This document shows, piece after piece, positions 1 through 7,915 of a DNA stretch of 16,583 nt (the first letter of the stretch is position 1; each line of letters starts with the position of its first letter). A program made the translations under genes and the position numbers. Origin of the DNA: an uncultured Bacteroidales bacterium (lineage in GTDB: Bacteria > Bacteroidota > Bacteroidia > Bacteroidales > UBA932); the NCBI GenBank assembly GCA_910585445.1, contig CAJUEK010000049.1, positions 1 to 16,583 on the forward strand. The letters are read 5' to 3'. The notes beneath the pieces are model-generated. The model had not been told where the DNA came from and made no database searches. It saw nothing but the letters and a program-made list of their open reading frames with translations.

Positions 1-300
1 TACTATGATTATTCCGCCTCCTTTATCTCATACCACTCCACACTGGGGGCTAAAATCAAGGACAAGGAAGGAAAGTCAAAGCTTCACACCCTTGCTGCGA
101 AAGCTCTTGACATGTACAGGCGGAGATGGCAGATTAAGACGATGTTCAAAGGTTTGGAGAGCAGTGGCCTAAATATTGAAGACCCACACATCAGAATCCA
201 GGAACGTATGGCCAATTTTTTCGCCATTGTCATAATTGCATATGTATGGTGCTGCCTCGTCTGTATCTATATTCACGAAAACATCAAGGAGATAGTTTTT
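1..300 (+). pseudogene. IS4-family transposase, C-terminal fragment (truncated, probably inactive)
   Basis: Reading frame 1 is open from the window edge and translates to a typical IS4-family DDE transposase C-terminal region. It contains the YREK-type block YRRRWQIKTMFKGLESSG at about 112-165, followed by a hydrophobic helix (FFAIVIIAYVWCCLVCIYIHE). Related family members normally read YRRRWQIETLFKxLKSSG, where the E is the third catalytic acid and the following K completes the motif. Here the E position is K and the K position is E, so the enzyme is unlikely to work. Similarity seems to stop near base 290-300. The frame then runs on only because it lies antisense to the GT4 gene. No terminal inverted repeat or remaining C-terminal residues are seen, so this is an IS remnant abutting the polysaccharide operon. 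The N-terminal part is outside the window. Confidence 0.72.
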
Positions 301-1572
301 TCAGACCAGCCCGCGTATAAAATCAAGCTCGGCGGCTGCAGTCTTGTCCCAGTCCATCTCATCGGGAAGTGTCCTTCTGTTGCCATAGTAGCTGTTGTCA
401 CAGCAGCCATTGTCACAACAGCCGTTTCCGGAGCAGTCGTTTCCGGAGCAGTCGTTTCCGGAGCTGCCGCTACAATCATCAGAGAGCATGCGGCAGGCCA
501 GAACTGCCATATTTTCGACAAAAGCAGGGCCGAGGGGAACGGTGCAGTCATGTCCTATCACTTCCGGAATGCCGCCTGCATCTGACCCTACTACAGCAGT
601 GCCGCATTTCAGAGCCTCAACGGTCACGAGAGGCAGGCCCTCATTCAGGCTCGGAAGCACAAGAAGGTCAATGCAATTCATCAGAGCTGGCATTTGTTCG
701 GAAGGGACATTACCCCAGAAACGCACGTCAATCATATCGTCTGCCAGCATCGCAGGAACAACTTTGTCATGAAGTTTGCCGTCTCCCACAATCCAGAATT
801 GCAGAGGCCCCTCATATCCAGCACGTATGGCACGGAAAAGAGGATGAAGCACCGTCACATTCTTCACCGCCACAAGATTGCCGACAAAAGCCACAACCTT
901 GCTATTGCCATCCACCCCGAACCGCGCCCTAAGCGAAAGCCTGTCCTGCTCGGGAAAACGTACGAAAGCCTCTGAAACGCCATTGTACAATACCCTCTTG
1001 CATGCATCGGTGCAGATGTATGACGAAGACTCCAAAAGCGCCCTGCTCACAAAGAAATTGCACGTGGCCCCTTCCATCAAAGCCTTTGTCCGTCTCAGCA
1101 CCAAAGGATTACGCCGAGGGAAAGTATGGACATCCGAACCATGCCAGGACACATAATACGGAATTCCGAACCTCGCGGACGCTTCCGCTGCAATTAGAGC
1201 GCCTGCAAAAGAATGAGCGGACACCACGTCATAGCCATCGAGCATAGTGACCGCGCGCCTGACGAGCGCCCCAAAAAACAGGGGCTCACGGTGAAGTTTC
1301 CACACAAGCATATGGTCTGTCACCGAAAACCTGTACCACAGCATCCTGTACTTCACATCATCAATGACGACCGAGTCCGGATGAGGCACCTTGGAAGTAT
1401 GCCTGAGCATACGTGTCAGCACATTGTCACGCGCATGTATGCAGAACGCATCAACCTCGCACTCCCCAGTTCCGGCAAGATGCCTTATGCGCTCATGCAC
1501 AGCATTAAACAGCCCCTTGCGGTCAAAGGGACTGCTCTCAAAAATCACGGCTACTTTTATTTTCTCACGCAT
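301..1572 (-). CDS. Glycosyltransferase family 4 (GT-B fold), with a pentapeptide repeat insertion
   Basis: This 423-residue protein probably transfers a sugar from a nucleotide-sugar donor to a lipid-linked polysaccharide intermediate on the cytoplasmic face. Retaining GT4 features are clear: FVGNLVAVKN (229-238), WIVGDGKL (260-267), and the donor-site EX7E motif with E311 and E319 in NEGLPLVTVEALKCGTAVVGSDAGGIPEVI. The N-terminal Rossmann half is less conserved, as is usual. Residues 366-399 are a Cys/Ser/Gly/Asn-rich pentapeptide repeat (CSGND, CSGND, CSGNG, CCDNG, CCDNS, YYGNR). It is inserted between the helix ending RMLSD and the C-terminal segment LPDEMDWDKTAAAELDFI, which itself looks complete. 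The start overlaps the GT2 stop by 8 bp, so it is the last gene of the operon in view. An IS4 remnant abuts its 3' end. The sugar specificity cannot be read. Confidence 0.9.
   Translation of the reverse strand: MREKIKVAVIFESSPFDRKGLFNAVHERIRHLAGTGECEVDAFCIHARDNVLTRMLRHTSKVPHPDSVVIDDVKYRMLWYRFSVTDHMLVWKLHREPLFFGALVRRAVTMLDGYDVVSAHSFAGALIAAEASARFGIPYYVSWHGSDVHTFPRRNPLVLRRTKALMEGATCNFFVSRALLESSSYICTDACKRVLYNGVSEAFVRFPEQDRLSLRARFGVDGNSKVVAFVGNLVAVKNVTVLHPLFRAIRAGYEGPLQFWIVGDGKLHDKVVPAMLADDMIDVRFWGNVPSEQMPALMNCIDLLVLPSLNEGLPLVTVEALKCGTAVVGSDAGGIPEVIGHDCTVPLGPAFVENMAVLACRMLSDDCSGSSGNDCSGNDCSGNGCCDNGCCDNSYYGNRRTLPDEMDWDKTAAAELDFIRGLV
380..469. repeat. 15-bp minisatellite, six units, inside the GT4 gene
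   Basis: Six consecutive 15-bp units lie at 380-394, 395-409, 410-424, 425-439, 440-454 and 455-469. Units 4 and 5 are identical (tttccggagcagtcg) and unit 6 differs at two positions. Units 2 and 3 (ttgtcacagcagcca / ttgtcacaacagccg) differ at two positions and unit 1 is more diverged. Because 15 is a multiple of three, gain or loss of units would keep the GT4 frame and change only the number of pentapeptides. Confidence 0.9.
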
Positions 1573-2584
1573 TCTTCCTGTCCAATATTCCGGATGTAAA
1601 ACGATAAACGCGCAAGGACATATCTACATTATTCATCTTATACATAAGCAGATTGAAGAATTGTCCCGGACGCAAAGAGAACAGGCCAAGCCCGGAATCC
1701 ACATCCATCATGCCATACAGCCAAACAAGGTATTCCCGTCCGAGAAGCGCCGACCTGCGCGAAGCAAATATATTCAGGGCACGGCACACATAACGTCCGA
1801 TAAGGTCTTTCCGGTAAAGGGCATTTACCTTCACGCATAAAGGATATTTCTTCGAAAGACGGCAAAGCACATCAGCATACATAGGAAGAAACCTCCTGAG
1901 CTGCATCAGATGACGGTCTGAAGAAGTGTCACTGCCCAAAGAGCCTACCCGCAGATGATATTCATATACAGGAACCGGACATGCGCGGGCAGAACTGCAC
2001 TCCGCCATGAAATTAAACACGAAAAGCTTGTCTTCCGCATAACTCAGTTCCTCACAGAACCTCAGTTTGCCTATGGCCTTGCGGCGGAACATCTTGGCCC
2101 ATGGCGCATCAAGCATCTCGCAGTTATGCCTTATGTTTTCCTGGAAAAAGCTGTCCATCTCATCACGGCAATACGAAGCGGCACGCAGAGGACGGACATC
2201 TTTCACAGGTATCCCGTCAACATATACGGAATATCCGCCGAGCAGCATATCCTCCCCTGAAACACCCTTCATCATGGCGGAAAGAGCCCCCGGAGCAAGC
2301 GCATCATCCGAATCCACGAACATCACATACGCGCCCTCAGCGATGTCAAGGCCGGCATTTCGCGCGGAACTGACCCCCGCATTCGGCTTGTGCAAAGTAC
2401 GGAAACGCGCCGATGTCGCAGAGTACCTGTCGCATATCAGCGGAGAGGAATCCGTGCTACCGTCATCGACCAGAATGACCTCATATGAGGTGAAATCCTG
2501 CGCCAGCACACTTCCAAGGCACCTGTCCAGATACTCCTCAGCATTGTAAACCGGTATTATTATGCTTACCATGTTCTTATCCAT
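1565..2584 (-). CDS. Glycosyltransferase family 2 (GT-A fold)
   Basis: This 339-residue inverting GT2 enzyme is expected to add one sugar to the growing polysaccharide repeat unit in the cytoplasm. The GT-A domain is evident: VSIIIPVYNAEEYLDRCL at 6-23, the nucleotide-binding DDGSTD at 40-45, NAGVSSARNAG at 68-78 and the metal-binding DSDD at 91-94. An acceptor-side segment APWAKMFRR and a downstream EDKLF, in the place of the family's ED catalytic-base motif, follow. The C-terminal ~120 residues are poorly conserved, as in most capsule GT2s. Met1 (MDKN) or Met5 (MVSIII) could be the start; 2584 is used as the longer reading. It is separated from the upstream pyruvyl transferase gene by 68 bp and overlaps the GT4 gene by 8 bp. 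Substrate unknown. Confidence 0.92.
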   Translation of the reverse strand: MDKNMVSIIIPVYNAEEYLDRCLGSVLAQDFTSYEVILVDDGSTDSSPLICDRYSATSARFRTLHKPNAGVSSARNAGLDIAEGAYVMFVDSDDALAPGALSAMMKGVSGEDMLLGGYSVYVDGIPVKDVRPLRAASYCRDEMDSFFQENIRHNCEMLDAPWAKMFRRKAIGKLRFCEELSYAEDKLFVFNFMAECSSARACPVPVYEYHLRVGSLGSDTSSDRHLMQLRRFLPMYADVLCRLSKKYPLCVKVNALYRKDLIGRYVCRALNIFASRRSALLGREYLVWLYGMMDVDSGLGLFSLRPGQFFNLLMYKMNNVDMSLRVYRFTSGILDRKNA

Positions 2585-2652
2585 ATATCATCAATATTAA
2601 TTGCTTTTCTTCAGTCCACTCCCGGAGCACGTCAAAAAGCAGAATTTACAAA

Positions 2653-3789
2653 TCACTTTTCCAATGCTCCGCAAAGGAAATCAAGGGAAACCTGCCTCAG
2701 CGCAAGAACCCTCCTGTCAACATCATCCCAGCACGGACCGTCAAGGAAAAACCGGCAGTCATCCCCGGGATCTATCCCATGCACAAGCCTCTGCTCCAGA
2801 GCGCACATCTCCATCAGCGACTTCAGCCTCGCCATTCCCCTCGCCCTGTTGCCGACTGCGATGAACGGCTTGTGGAACAAGATGCAGAGAACACAGGCAT
2901 GGAACGAATCCGTCACCACAAACGCGGCATCACGAATGCACGCAAGCCAATGTTCCAAAGGCGGCACGACCCTCTCACTGACAGGCAGCCTCCTGTCATA
3001 TGGTCTCACCGAAGCATCATGCACCTCCATTCCGCCGGCATTTGCGACAAACCGGACCACATGCTCCTTCTGGAAATCATCATCAAGAATATAGCTTACC
3101 AGTTTCCCCCCAGCCCCGCTGCAAGGCACACGCGAAACAATATCCAAATAGACATCCCGCCCGAGAAGCATCACCGGATCAAGCACATGCACGGCATTTC
3201 CGCACCCGAACCAGTCCCGGCAAATCCCGACAGCATCCTCCTCCCTCACAGAGACAGCATCAAATTTCCCCAAAAGAGCTGAACATGACGCAAGCTGAGC
3301 CGGACTATACTCCAATTCAGACGTTCCAAAAGACGCTGCATATGACACACGCAACACTTCCCAGCCCGTTGTGAATCCTAAAAAAGCATCCTCAATCCGG
3401 CCGAAATACCTCGGACGCCACACCTGGTCGCTCCCGACGATGAAAGCATCATACTGTCCCTCCCGGATGTCACGGTATGAATTAATGACTTCCGGGCTTA
3501 TATGCTCATACACGAAACGGCCCACATGGGAGGACACAACGGGAAGTTCCCTTCGGTATCGCAGTTCACGGAACACTTCCGGAGCACCGGCACCTCTTAA
3601 CAGTCTGACAAAAACCCTGCGGGCATATACAGCCGGAGCCTTCCACCAAACCGGAAGCGGCATACCGTGCCTGAGAGCAAGAACAGAGGCCTCATGTCCC
3701 ATTTCCATAAGAACCCGCCTAAGCGCATAGGCCTGAAGGACACCTCCGTAATTCGTGTGAAACGGCAACGTTACTATAGCTATCCTCAT
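2653..3789 (-). CDS. Polysaccharide pyruvyl transferase family protein
   Basis: This 378-residue protein belongs to the PS_pyruv_trans family, whose characterised members attach pyruvate from PEP as a ketal to a polysaccharide sugar. Some relatives in gut Bacteroidales loci have no proven activity. Family hallmarks: N13-YGGVLQAYAL near the N-terminus, VGSDQVWRP at about 118-126, SYAASFG at 149-155, VSVREEDAV at 179-187, DPVMLL at 204-209, and the C-terminal TDSFHACVLCILFHKPF at 293-309. Length is normal. Its ATG overlaps the stop of the upstream FrhB-like gene (ATGA, 3786-3789), which implies translational coupling. In my knowledge FrhB-like proteins and this family are frequent neighbours in Bacteroidales polysaccharide loci, so the two may modify the same sugar; that link is inference. 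Confidence 0.92.
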   Translation of the reverse strand: MRIAIVTLPFHTNYGGVLQAYALRRVLMEMGHEASVLALRHGMPLPVWWKAPAVYARRVFVRLLRGAGAPEVFRELRYRRELPVVSSHVGRFVYEHISPEVINSYRDIREGQYDAFIVGSDQVWRPRYFGRIEDAFLGFTTGWEVLRVSYAASFGTSELEYSPAQLASCSALLGKFDAVSVREEDAVGICRDWFGCGNAVHVLDPVMLLGRDVYLDIVSRVPCSGAGGKLVSYILDDDFQKEHVVRFVANAGGMEVHDASVRPYDRRLPVSERVVPPLEHWLACIRDAAFVVTDSFHACVLCILFHKPFIAVGNRARGMARLKSLMEMCALEQRLVHGIDPGDDCRFFLDGPCWDDVDRRVLALRQVSLDFLCGALEK

Positions 3790-4991
3790 CGTATGATCCT
3801 CCTCTTCAATCCGACCAGAGCCGCACGCACAGCCCGGACAATTCTCTTGGAAAGCGGAACCCTGCGTACAAATCCTGACATATAGGACTGCAGGTCACCC
3901 GCCGAATCCAAAGAATCAAAAAACTCTTTGCGCCGTTCAGGCACAGGCACCGATTCCGCGAAACCTCCATTATTTCCCATAGCAAGTTCCGGGACAAGTT
4001 CCTCCAGTCCAAGACCTTCAAGCAGCCTGCGTCCCTTTTCAGTATTGACAAGCACAAGACTCGCTCCCCTGTCATCGTCAAGGCGCGGCATCGACTGCCT
4101 TACGCTCCACAAATCCGCAAGAGTAAGGTCGCTCCCGCTTCGCCCGCACCGGACCGGACACTTATAACACGACGGTCTCAATGTCATGTCCTGGACAAAA
4201 AGTGCCATATACGGGTCTTCAACATATTTCCTGCGTACAGACGAGCTGCAAGCCCCGTCATCACGGGTCACAGAGCTACCGTCTGCAGAACATGCAAATT
4301 CATAGACAACATCATAATGGAACCAGCTGCGCTTCTTGTCACGGAACCTGACTCCGGTCATTCCTGAGCCATAAGCCCGTTCCATAGAGCCTGCATACTT
4401 TTCCCAAAGCCCCGGCCCGGGAACGCCATGGCAGGCGAAATCCACAGTCACAAGGGCAGAAAGATCAAGTCCATGCGCTTTTTTGTCCAAATATTTCCTC
4501 AGACCGGCCACCTGACAAGGAGTACCAGAGAACAGGACATCCATGCCATCACAAAGTCTGTCATGTACATCCTCAAACGCCGCATACAACTCGCTCTGCA
4601 CATATTTAGGCCCTCTGAAGCGATTGACTTCATCCATGCTTCCCGCCTCACAATGGGCAACCGTCATATCCTCCTCCACAGCGGCACCGAACACCACTCC
4701 ACCGTTACCGATAACTCTTCGCGCGACATGAGGGAACACTCCTCCTGACGCGCTTTCCTCAACAAACTCGTCACTGCGTCCTCCCATCACAGCCAACGGA
4801 CTGCGCGACTCAAGAGGCTCGAGCACAGGACAGACAGACTCACATTTTCCGCAGCCTATGCACCTGTCCGGATTGGCAAGAGGATAATCAAAGCCCTCAC
4901 AGTCACGGCGCATAACAATACATTGCACCGGACATATGTTAACGCAAGCCGTACATCCGCAGCAAGCCGCACTGTCAATTATAGTTATCAT
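3786..4991 (-). CDS. FrhB-like iron-sulfur oxidoreductase (coenzyme F420 hydrogenase/dehydrogenase beta-subunit family)
   Basis: This 401-residue protein starts with a double 4Fe-4S ferredoxin module: C10-C13-C16-C20 (followed by P) and C44-C47-C50-C54 (followed by P). It continues with the FrhB N- and C-terminal domains: ASGGVFPHVARRVI at 81-94, FSGTPCQVAGL at 154-164, DFACHG at 184-189, and a third Cys group C275/C278/C282 ahead of GSDLTLADLW. Homologues in methanogens reduce F420, but Bacteroidales are not known to use it. In this context it more likely does redox chemistry on a sugar or partners the pyruvyl transferase; no reaction can be assigned. It overlaps both neighbours by 4 bp (ATGA). 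The family call is strong; the role is uncertain. Confidence 0.9.
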   Translation of the reverse strand: MITIIDSAACCGCTACVNICPVQCIVMRRDCEGFDYPLANPDRCIGCGKCESVCPVLEPLESRSPLAVMGGRSDEFVEESASGGVFPHVARRVIGNGGVVFGAAVEEDMTVAHCEAGSMDEVNRFRGPKYVQSELYAAFEDVHDRLCDGMDVLFSGTPCQVAGLRKYLDKKAHGLDLSALVTVDFACHGVPGPGLWEKYAGSMERAYGSGMTGVRFRDKKRSWFHYDVVYEFACSADGSSVTRDDGACSSSVRRKYVEDPYMALFVQDMTLRPSCYKCPVRCGRSGSDLTLADLWSVRQSMPRLDDDRGASLVLVNTEKGRRLLEGLGLEELVPELAMGNNGGFAESVPVPERRKEFFDSLDSAGDLQSYMSGFVRRVPLSKRIVRAVRAALVGLKRRIIR

Positions 4992-6529
4992 GCCTTACCT
5001 CCTTTTCTGACAACATTCCATATCCATCTCCTCTCATCTCCACTGCAGCCGGCACAAAGCACAGAGACACACGCACATAAGAAACATACGGCGGCACTCA
5101 GCACAAAGCCCCAAAATCCCCCGCCAAGACGCCCATGCAGCAAAGCCGGAATCACGCAAGCGGAAAATGCCACAAGTATCACATTCAGCCACACACTCCT
5201 TATATATGTGCCGACCGGAAATCCCGTCATGCCTCCAAGCATCACCAGACGCGCGAACAGGCAAACCTGAGAAAGCACTATGGCCACAATCACCGTAACC
5301 TCAGGCATACAGCCCGCCTTAAGAAAAATGTACGACACAGGCAGGTTCAGCAATTGAAGCCCTCCGACCACAATCTGATAGTTCCTGATTCTTCCAGTGG
5401 CAAGCATACCGGTTATAAGCGGAGAAGACAGCGACTCGCTGAGCGCGAAAACAAGAAAAAGCCTGACGAACATGGCAGAATGCCCCGGCACATCCTTAAG
5501 CCACAGCCCGAGGATATATTCAGCATTGAAAATCACCGGCAAGGCAAGCACAAGCAGCAGATAAAACGACATCCTTGAGGAGCGGCGCATAAGAGCAAAC
5601 ATATACTCCCTGTCCCCGCAGGCGTATGATTTGGTTATCTGGGGATTTACGGCCGTCATAAAATTGGAAACGAATCCCTGCACCGCTCCATTGAGCTGCA
5701 CCGCCACTCCCCTGGCCGCATTGACTGCCGGACCGGAGAAAATATTGACCAGTATATTGCCACCATGGTCTCTCAGCACCCCGGATGTCACCCCAATGAA
5801 ATTCCACCCGGCAAATGACGCCATCTCCCGCATGAGTTTCCGGTCGTATATGAAACGGTAACGGCATTCAGGAAGATGCATCCTGCACCACAGCCAATAT
5901 GCGCTGCGCACAAGCAAGGTGGCCACAGCCATAAGAGCGGCATAGGACACAAGCCTGTCAGATGGAGACGCCATTATAAGGAAAGCCACGGCAAGGCGGC
6001 AAAGGCCGTCGAAAATACCGATTCCAGCATAGGCCCCCATTCTCTCATGGGCCGTTATCGAAGCCATCTGCGGCACGCTCATAAGATTCACGGCAAACGA
6101 AAAAACCGAAAAATGCAGGACCATCCTCGCAGCAGGTATCCTCGAAGGGTCGATTGTCATCTTGTTTGATATGAACCACAGTCCGGAAGGCTCTGCAAGC
6201 AGAACAACCGCCACCGCTATGGTCAGTTGCACAGTCACTGCCGTAGAATAAATCCTGCCCAGCTCTTCCCTGTCCCCGCGTGCAAGACCGAATGTTATGA
6301 AACGCGTGACGGCCGAGCTCAAAGCCCCTGAGATGACTGTGAACATTGCCACGACTCCCCCGATGACATTATATATGCCATAATCCTCTTCTCCGAGAGC
6401 ACCGAGGACCACTCTTGAGGTGTAGAGGCTCACGAGCATAAGAAAAAGCATCCTGACGTAAAGCATCAGGGTGTTACGGGCTATCAGCCTTCCTTTTGTA
6501 GCATGTTCGTTTTCTATCGGCGTCGTCAT
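4988..6529 (-). CDS. Oligosaccharide flippase (Wzx/PST type, MOP superfamily)
   Basis: This 513-residue polytopic membrane protein is predicted to flip the undecaprenyl-linked repeat unit to the periplasmic side. The N-terminus (ARNTLMLYVRMLFLMLVSLYTSRVVLGALGEEDYGIYNVIGG) is typical of Bacteroidales flippases, with around 12-14 hydrophobic segments spread over the whole length. Characteristic stretches include AVTRFITFGLARGD, MSVPQMASITAHERM, GGNILVNIFSGPAVNAARGVA and NPQITKSYACGD. A longer reading from 6559 is possible, but MTTPIENEH at 6529 aligns best with family N-termini and lies about 70 nt below a candidate promoter. This is the first gene of the leftward operon and its stop overlaps the next start (ATGA, 4988-4991). 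No UpxY/NusG-like gene precedes it, unlike many Bacteroides capsule loci. Confidence 0.9.
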   Translation of the reverse strand: MTTPIENEHATKGRLIARNTLMLYVRMLFLMLVSLYTSRVVLGALGEEDYGIYNVIGGVVAMFTVISGALSSAVTRFITFGLARGDREELGRIYSTAVTVQLTIAVAVVLLAEPSGLWFISNKMTIDPSRIPAARMVLHFSVFSFAVNLMSVPQMASITAHERMGAYAGIGIFDGLCRLAVAFLIMASPSDRLVSYAALMAVATLLVRSAYWLWCRMHLPECRYRFIYDRKLMREMASFAGWNFIGVTSGVLRDHGGNILVNIFSGPAVNAARGVAVQLNGAVQGFVSNFMTAVNPQITKSYACGDREYMFALMRRSSRMSFYLLLVLALPVIFNAEYILGLWLKDVPGHSAMFVRLFLVFALSESLSSPLITGMLATGRIRNYQIVVGGLQLLNLPVSYIFLKAGCMPEVTVIVAIVLSQVCLFARLVMLGGMTGFPVGTYIRSVWLNVILVAFSACVIPALLHGRLGGGFWGFVLSAAVCFLCACVSVLCAGCSGDERRWIWNVVRKGGKA

Positions 6530-6606
6530 ATACGGCTTTGGCAAATGTCCGCGGCACAAGGCACCTTCGCATGAATCCGGTACGCGGCCTGGACAGTTAC
6601 AAATAG

Positions 6607-6614
6607 CAAATGTA
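6607..6614 (-). promoter_or_regulatory. Candidate -7 element (TACATTTG) for the polysaccharide operon
   Basis: On the minus strand TACATTTG fits the Bacteroidota -7 consensus TAnnTTTG and would place the transcript start about 70 nt before the flippase ATG. No convincing TTTG lies 19-21 nt upstream, so support is partial. Confidence 0.45.
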
Positions 6615-6684
6615 ATAAATTATGCGCAATTAAATGAAGTCTATTTCATATTGTAGAAATATTTGTCCTTTGCCGGCATATTCT

Positions 6685-6716
6685 TTTGGAAATGTCATTG
6701 AAATTGCATAATTTAG
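6685..6716 (+). promoter_or_regulatory. Candidate promoter for the Dabb gene
   Basis: TTTG (6685-6688), a 20-nt spacer and TAATTTAG (6709-6716, one mismatch to TAnnTTTG) give the normal Bacteroidota layout. Transcription would start near 6723, about 25 nt before the ATG. It is back-to-back with the polysaccharide operon promoter. Confidence 0.5.
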
Positions 6717-6748
6717 TCGTCGGTTAAAACACTAAACACTCACAGATT

Positions 6749-7048
6749 ATGGTAAGATATTGCGTAATGTGGAAGTTCAAGTCATCAGATGACAAGACTC
6801 CCAAGGAACTCGCGGAAGAAGTCAAGGAAAAATATGAGTCTCTCATGGGACTTGTGCCTGGACTGCTGAACATTGAAATCGGTATAAACCGCAACGAAGG
6901 GGCCACATCCTACGATGCCGTCATGCTCGCCGACTTTGAAAGCTGGGAGGCACTCGCAGCCTATAAGGCAGACTCCATGAGGGACAATGTCATAAAATAC
7001 GTAAAGACAATCGCAGAAGTAAGGGCCAAGGTAGAATACGAAAGATAA
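6749..7048 (+). CDS. Dabb-family protein (stress-responsive alpha/beta barrel domain)
   Basis: This 99-residue single-domain cytoplasmic protein matches the Dabb (PF07876) ferredoxin-like dimer fold. It begins VRYCVMWKFK (family: VRHVVLFKxK), has the central VPGLLNIEIGINRNEGATSYDAVMLADFESWEALAAYKAD block, and ends VIKYVKTIAEVRAKVEYE. Many members carry a HPxH motif after the YxxH region; here it reads ADSM, so that histidine pair is missing. Family members include plant stress proteins and some polyketide cyclases, but the small bacterial forms have no proven role. It is monocistronic: its own promoter lies upstream and a strong hairpin terminator follows 35 bp after the stop. It is divergent from the polysaccharide operon and probably unrelated to it. 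Confidence 0.92.
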   Translation: MVRYCVMWKFKSSDDKTPKELAEEVKEKYESLMGLVPGLLNIEIGINRNEGATSYDAVMLADFESWEALAAYKADSMRDNVIKYVKTIAEVRAKVEYER

Positions 7049-7082
7049 GGGCTTCCGGAAATTCCGGTAACTTCACAAGAAA

Positions 7083-7121
7083 AGGAGGTGCAACCAGAAC
7101 GGCGGCACCTCCTTATTTTTC
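7083..7121. terminator. Bidirectional intrinsic terminator between converging genes
   Basis: A perfect 10-bp stem (aaggaggtgc at 7083-7092 with gcacctcctt at 7106-7115) has a 13-nt loop and is followed by a T-rich run (7116-7121). The complement has a T run on the other side (7081-7084), so it can also end the leftward DUF4465 gene. Confidence 0.85.
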
Positions 7122-7138
7122 AGGATACGGAAGAGGAA

Positions 7139-7915
7139 TTACTCCCCTGCCGGAACCTCAAATTCAATCTGGTCAAGGCATACTGAGAAGCCGGCTGTAG
7201 CCTCAGCGCCGACAAGGCCAGAAGCATTTGAAGCATCTACAGTAATAACGACTTTGTTGACTGTTCCAAGAGCTGTGAGGTCAACCTTAGTCCAATCCTC
7301 GCACACGAACTCCTTGCCGTCACGGTAATCTCCGAGAGCGAATGAAACCGAACCGGTCTCCTCGCCGGCTGCATCATAACCCGTGAATACGACCTCGCAA
7401 TAATCACCGGCAACAAATCCCTCTGTCGAGTAGCGGCCGAATTTCATAAGCTGGTACATGCATGCGGAGTTGTTTACAAAAGCGGAAACTATCTTGTGTT
7501 CCTTGTCATCTGCGAAAGAGAAAGACATGTCATAGTCCTTCACATATTTGCTCAGGCAGAATGACACGAACTTTGCCGTTCCTGCTGCTCCCGGCGTCTC
7601 AGATGTCTTGTCACCGTTCACACGCAGATGGCTTGACTGGGAAGAACCGTCAACAGAAGTGTCCGCAGACCCGCCAATCACGGCCCCCCCATACATGCCG
7701 TACTTATTATAATGTACAAATGTCGCCCCGAACTCTTCGTACGATATTTCCTGATTATTTGCTCCAGTATTGTCACTTTTCTTTGCGTCAAACTCGCAAT
7801 CTTCAAACGAGATGGTCTCGATACGTGTCTTAGGAGTGTCTGGTGTGTCATCACCGTTGCACGCATTAAAGGCCAGTGCGCATGCGGCAAGCGCAAAAAA
7901 AGAAATTTTCTTCAT
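7139..7915 (-). CDS. DUF4465 domain-containing lipoprotein
   Basis: This 258-residue secreted lipoprotein has a short signal peptide MKKISFFALAACALAFNAC with the lipidated Cys at 19. The acidic GDD right after it resembles the Bacteroidota lipoprotein surface-export signal, so it may face outward. The remainder matches DUF4465 (PF14717): ISFEDCEFD near 35-43, then AFVNNSACMYQLMKFG (145-160), VVFTGYDAAGEE (175-186), VSFALGDYRDG (190-200), DWTKVDLTALGTVNKVVITVDAS (207-229) and a closing CLDQIEFEV. The fold is expected to be a beta-sandwich, possibly carbohydrate-binding, but the function is unknown. It stands alone, convergent with the Dabb gene across a shared terminator and divergent from the next lipoprotein. 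Confidence 0.88.
   Translation of the reverse strand: MKKISFFALAACALAFNACNGDDTPDTPKTRIETISFEDCEFDAKKSDNTGANNQEISYEEFGATFVHYNKYGMYGGAVIGGSADTSVDGSSQSSHLRVNGDKTSETPGAAGTAKFVSFCLSKYVKDYDMSFSFADDKEHKIVSAFVNNSACMYQLMKFGRYSTEGFVAGDYCEVVFTGYDAAGEETGSVSFALGDYRDGKEFVCEDWTKVDLTALGTVNKVVITVDASNASGLVGAEATAGFSVCLDQIEFEVPAGE

Noticed and set aside
380..469. CRISPR array
   Set aside because: Units are 15 bp and contiguous with no spacers, and they encode protein in frame.
112..585. Transposase frame read through to 585 as one 157-residue protein
   Set aside because: Only the part to about 300 resembles IS4 transposases; the remainder is the antisense of GT4 and its repeat.
369..932. 187-residue plus-strand frame rich in Cys/His/Ser/Arg/Phe repeats
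   Set aside because: The repetitive start is the complement of the GT4 minisatellite; the rest is antisense to GT4 and has no protein-like pattern.
6530..6559. Upstream extension of the flippase (MCRGHLPKPY)
   Set aside because: The added residues do not resemble flippase N-termini; MTTPIENEH at 6529 fits better.
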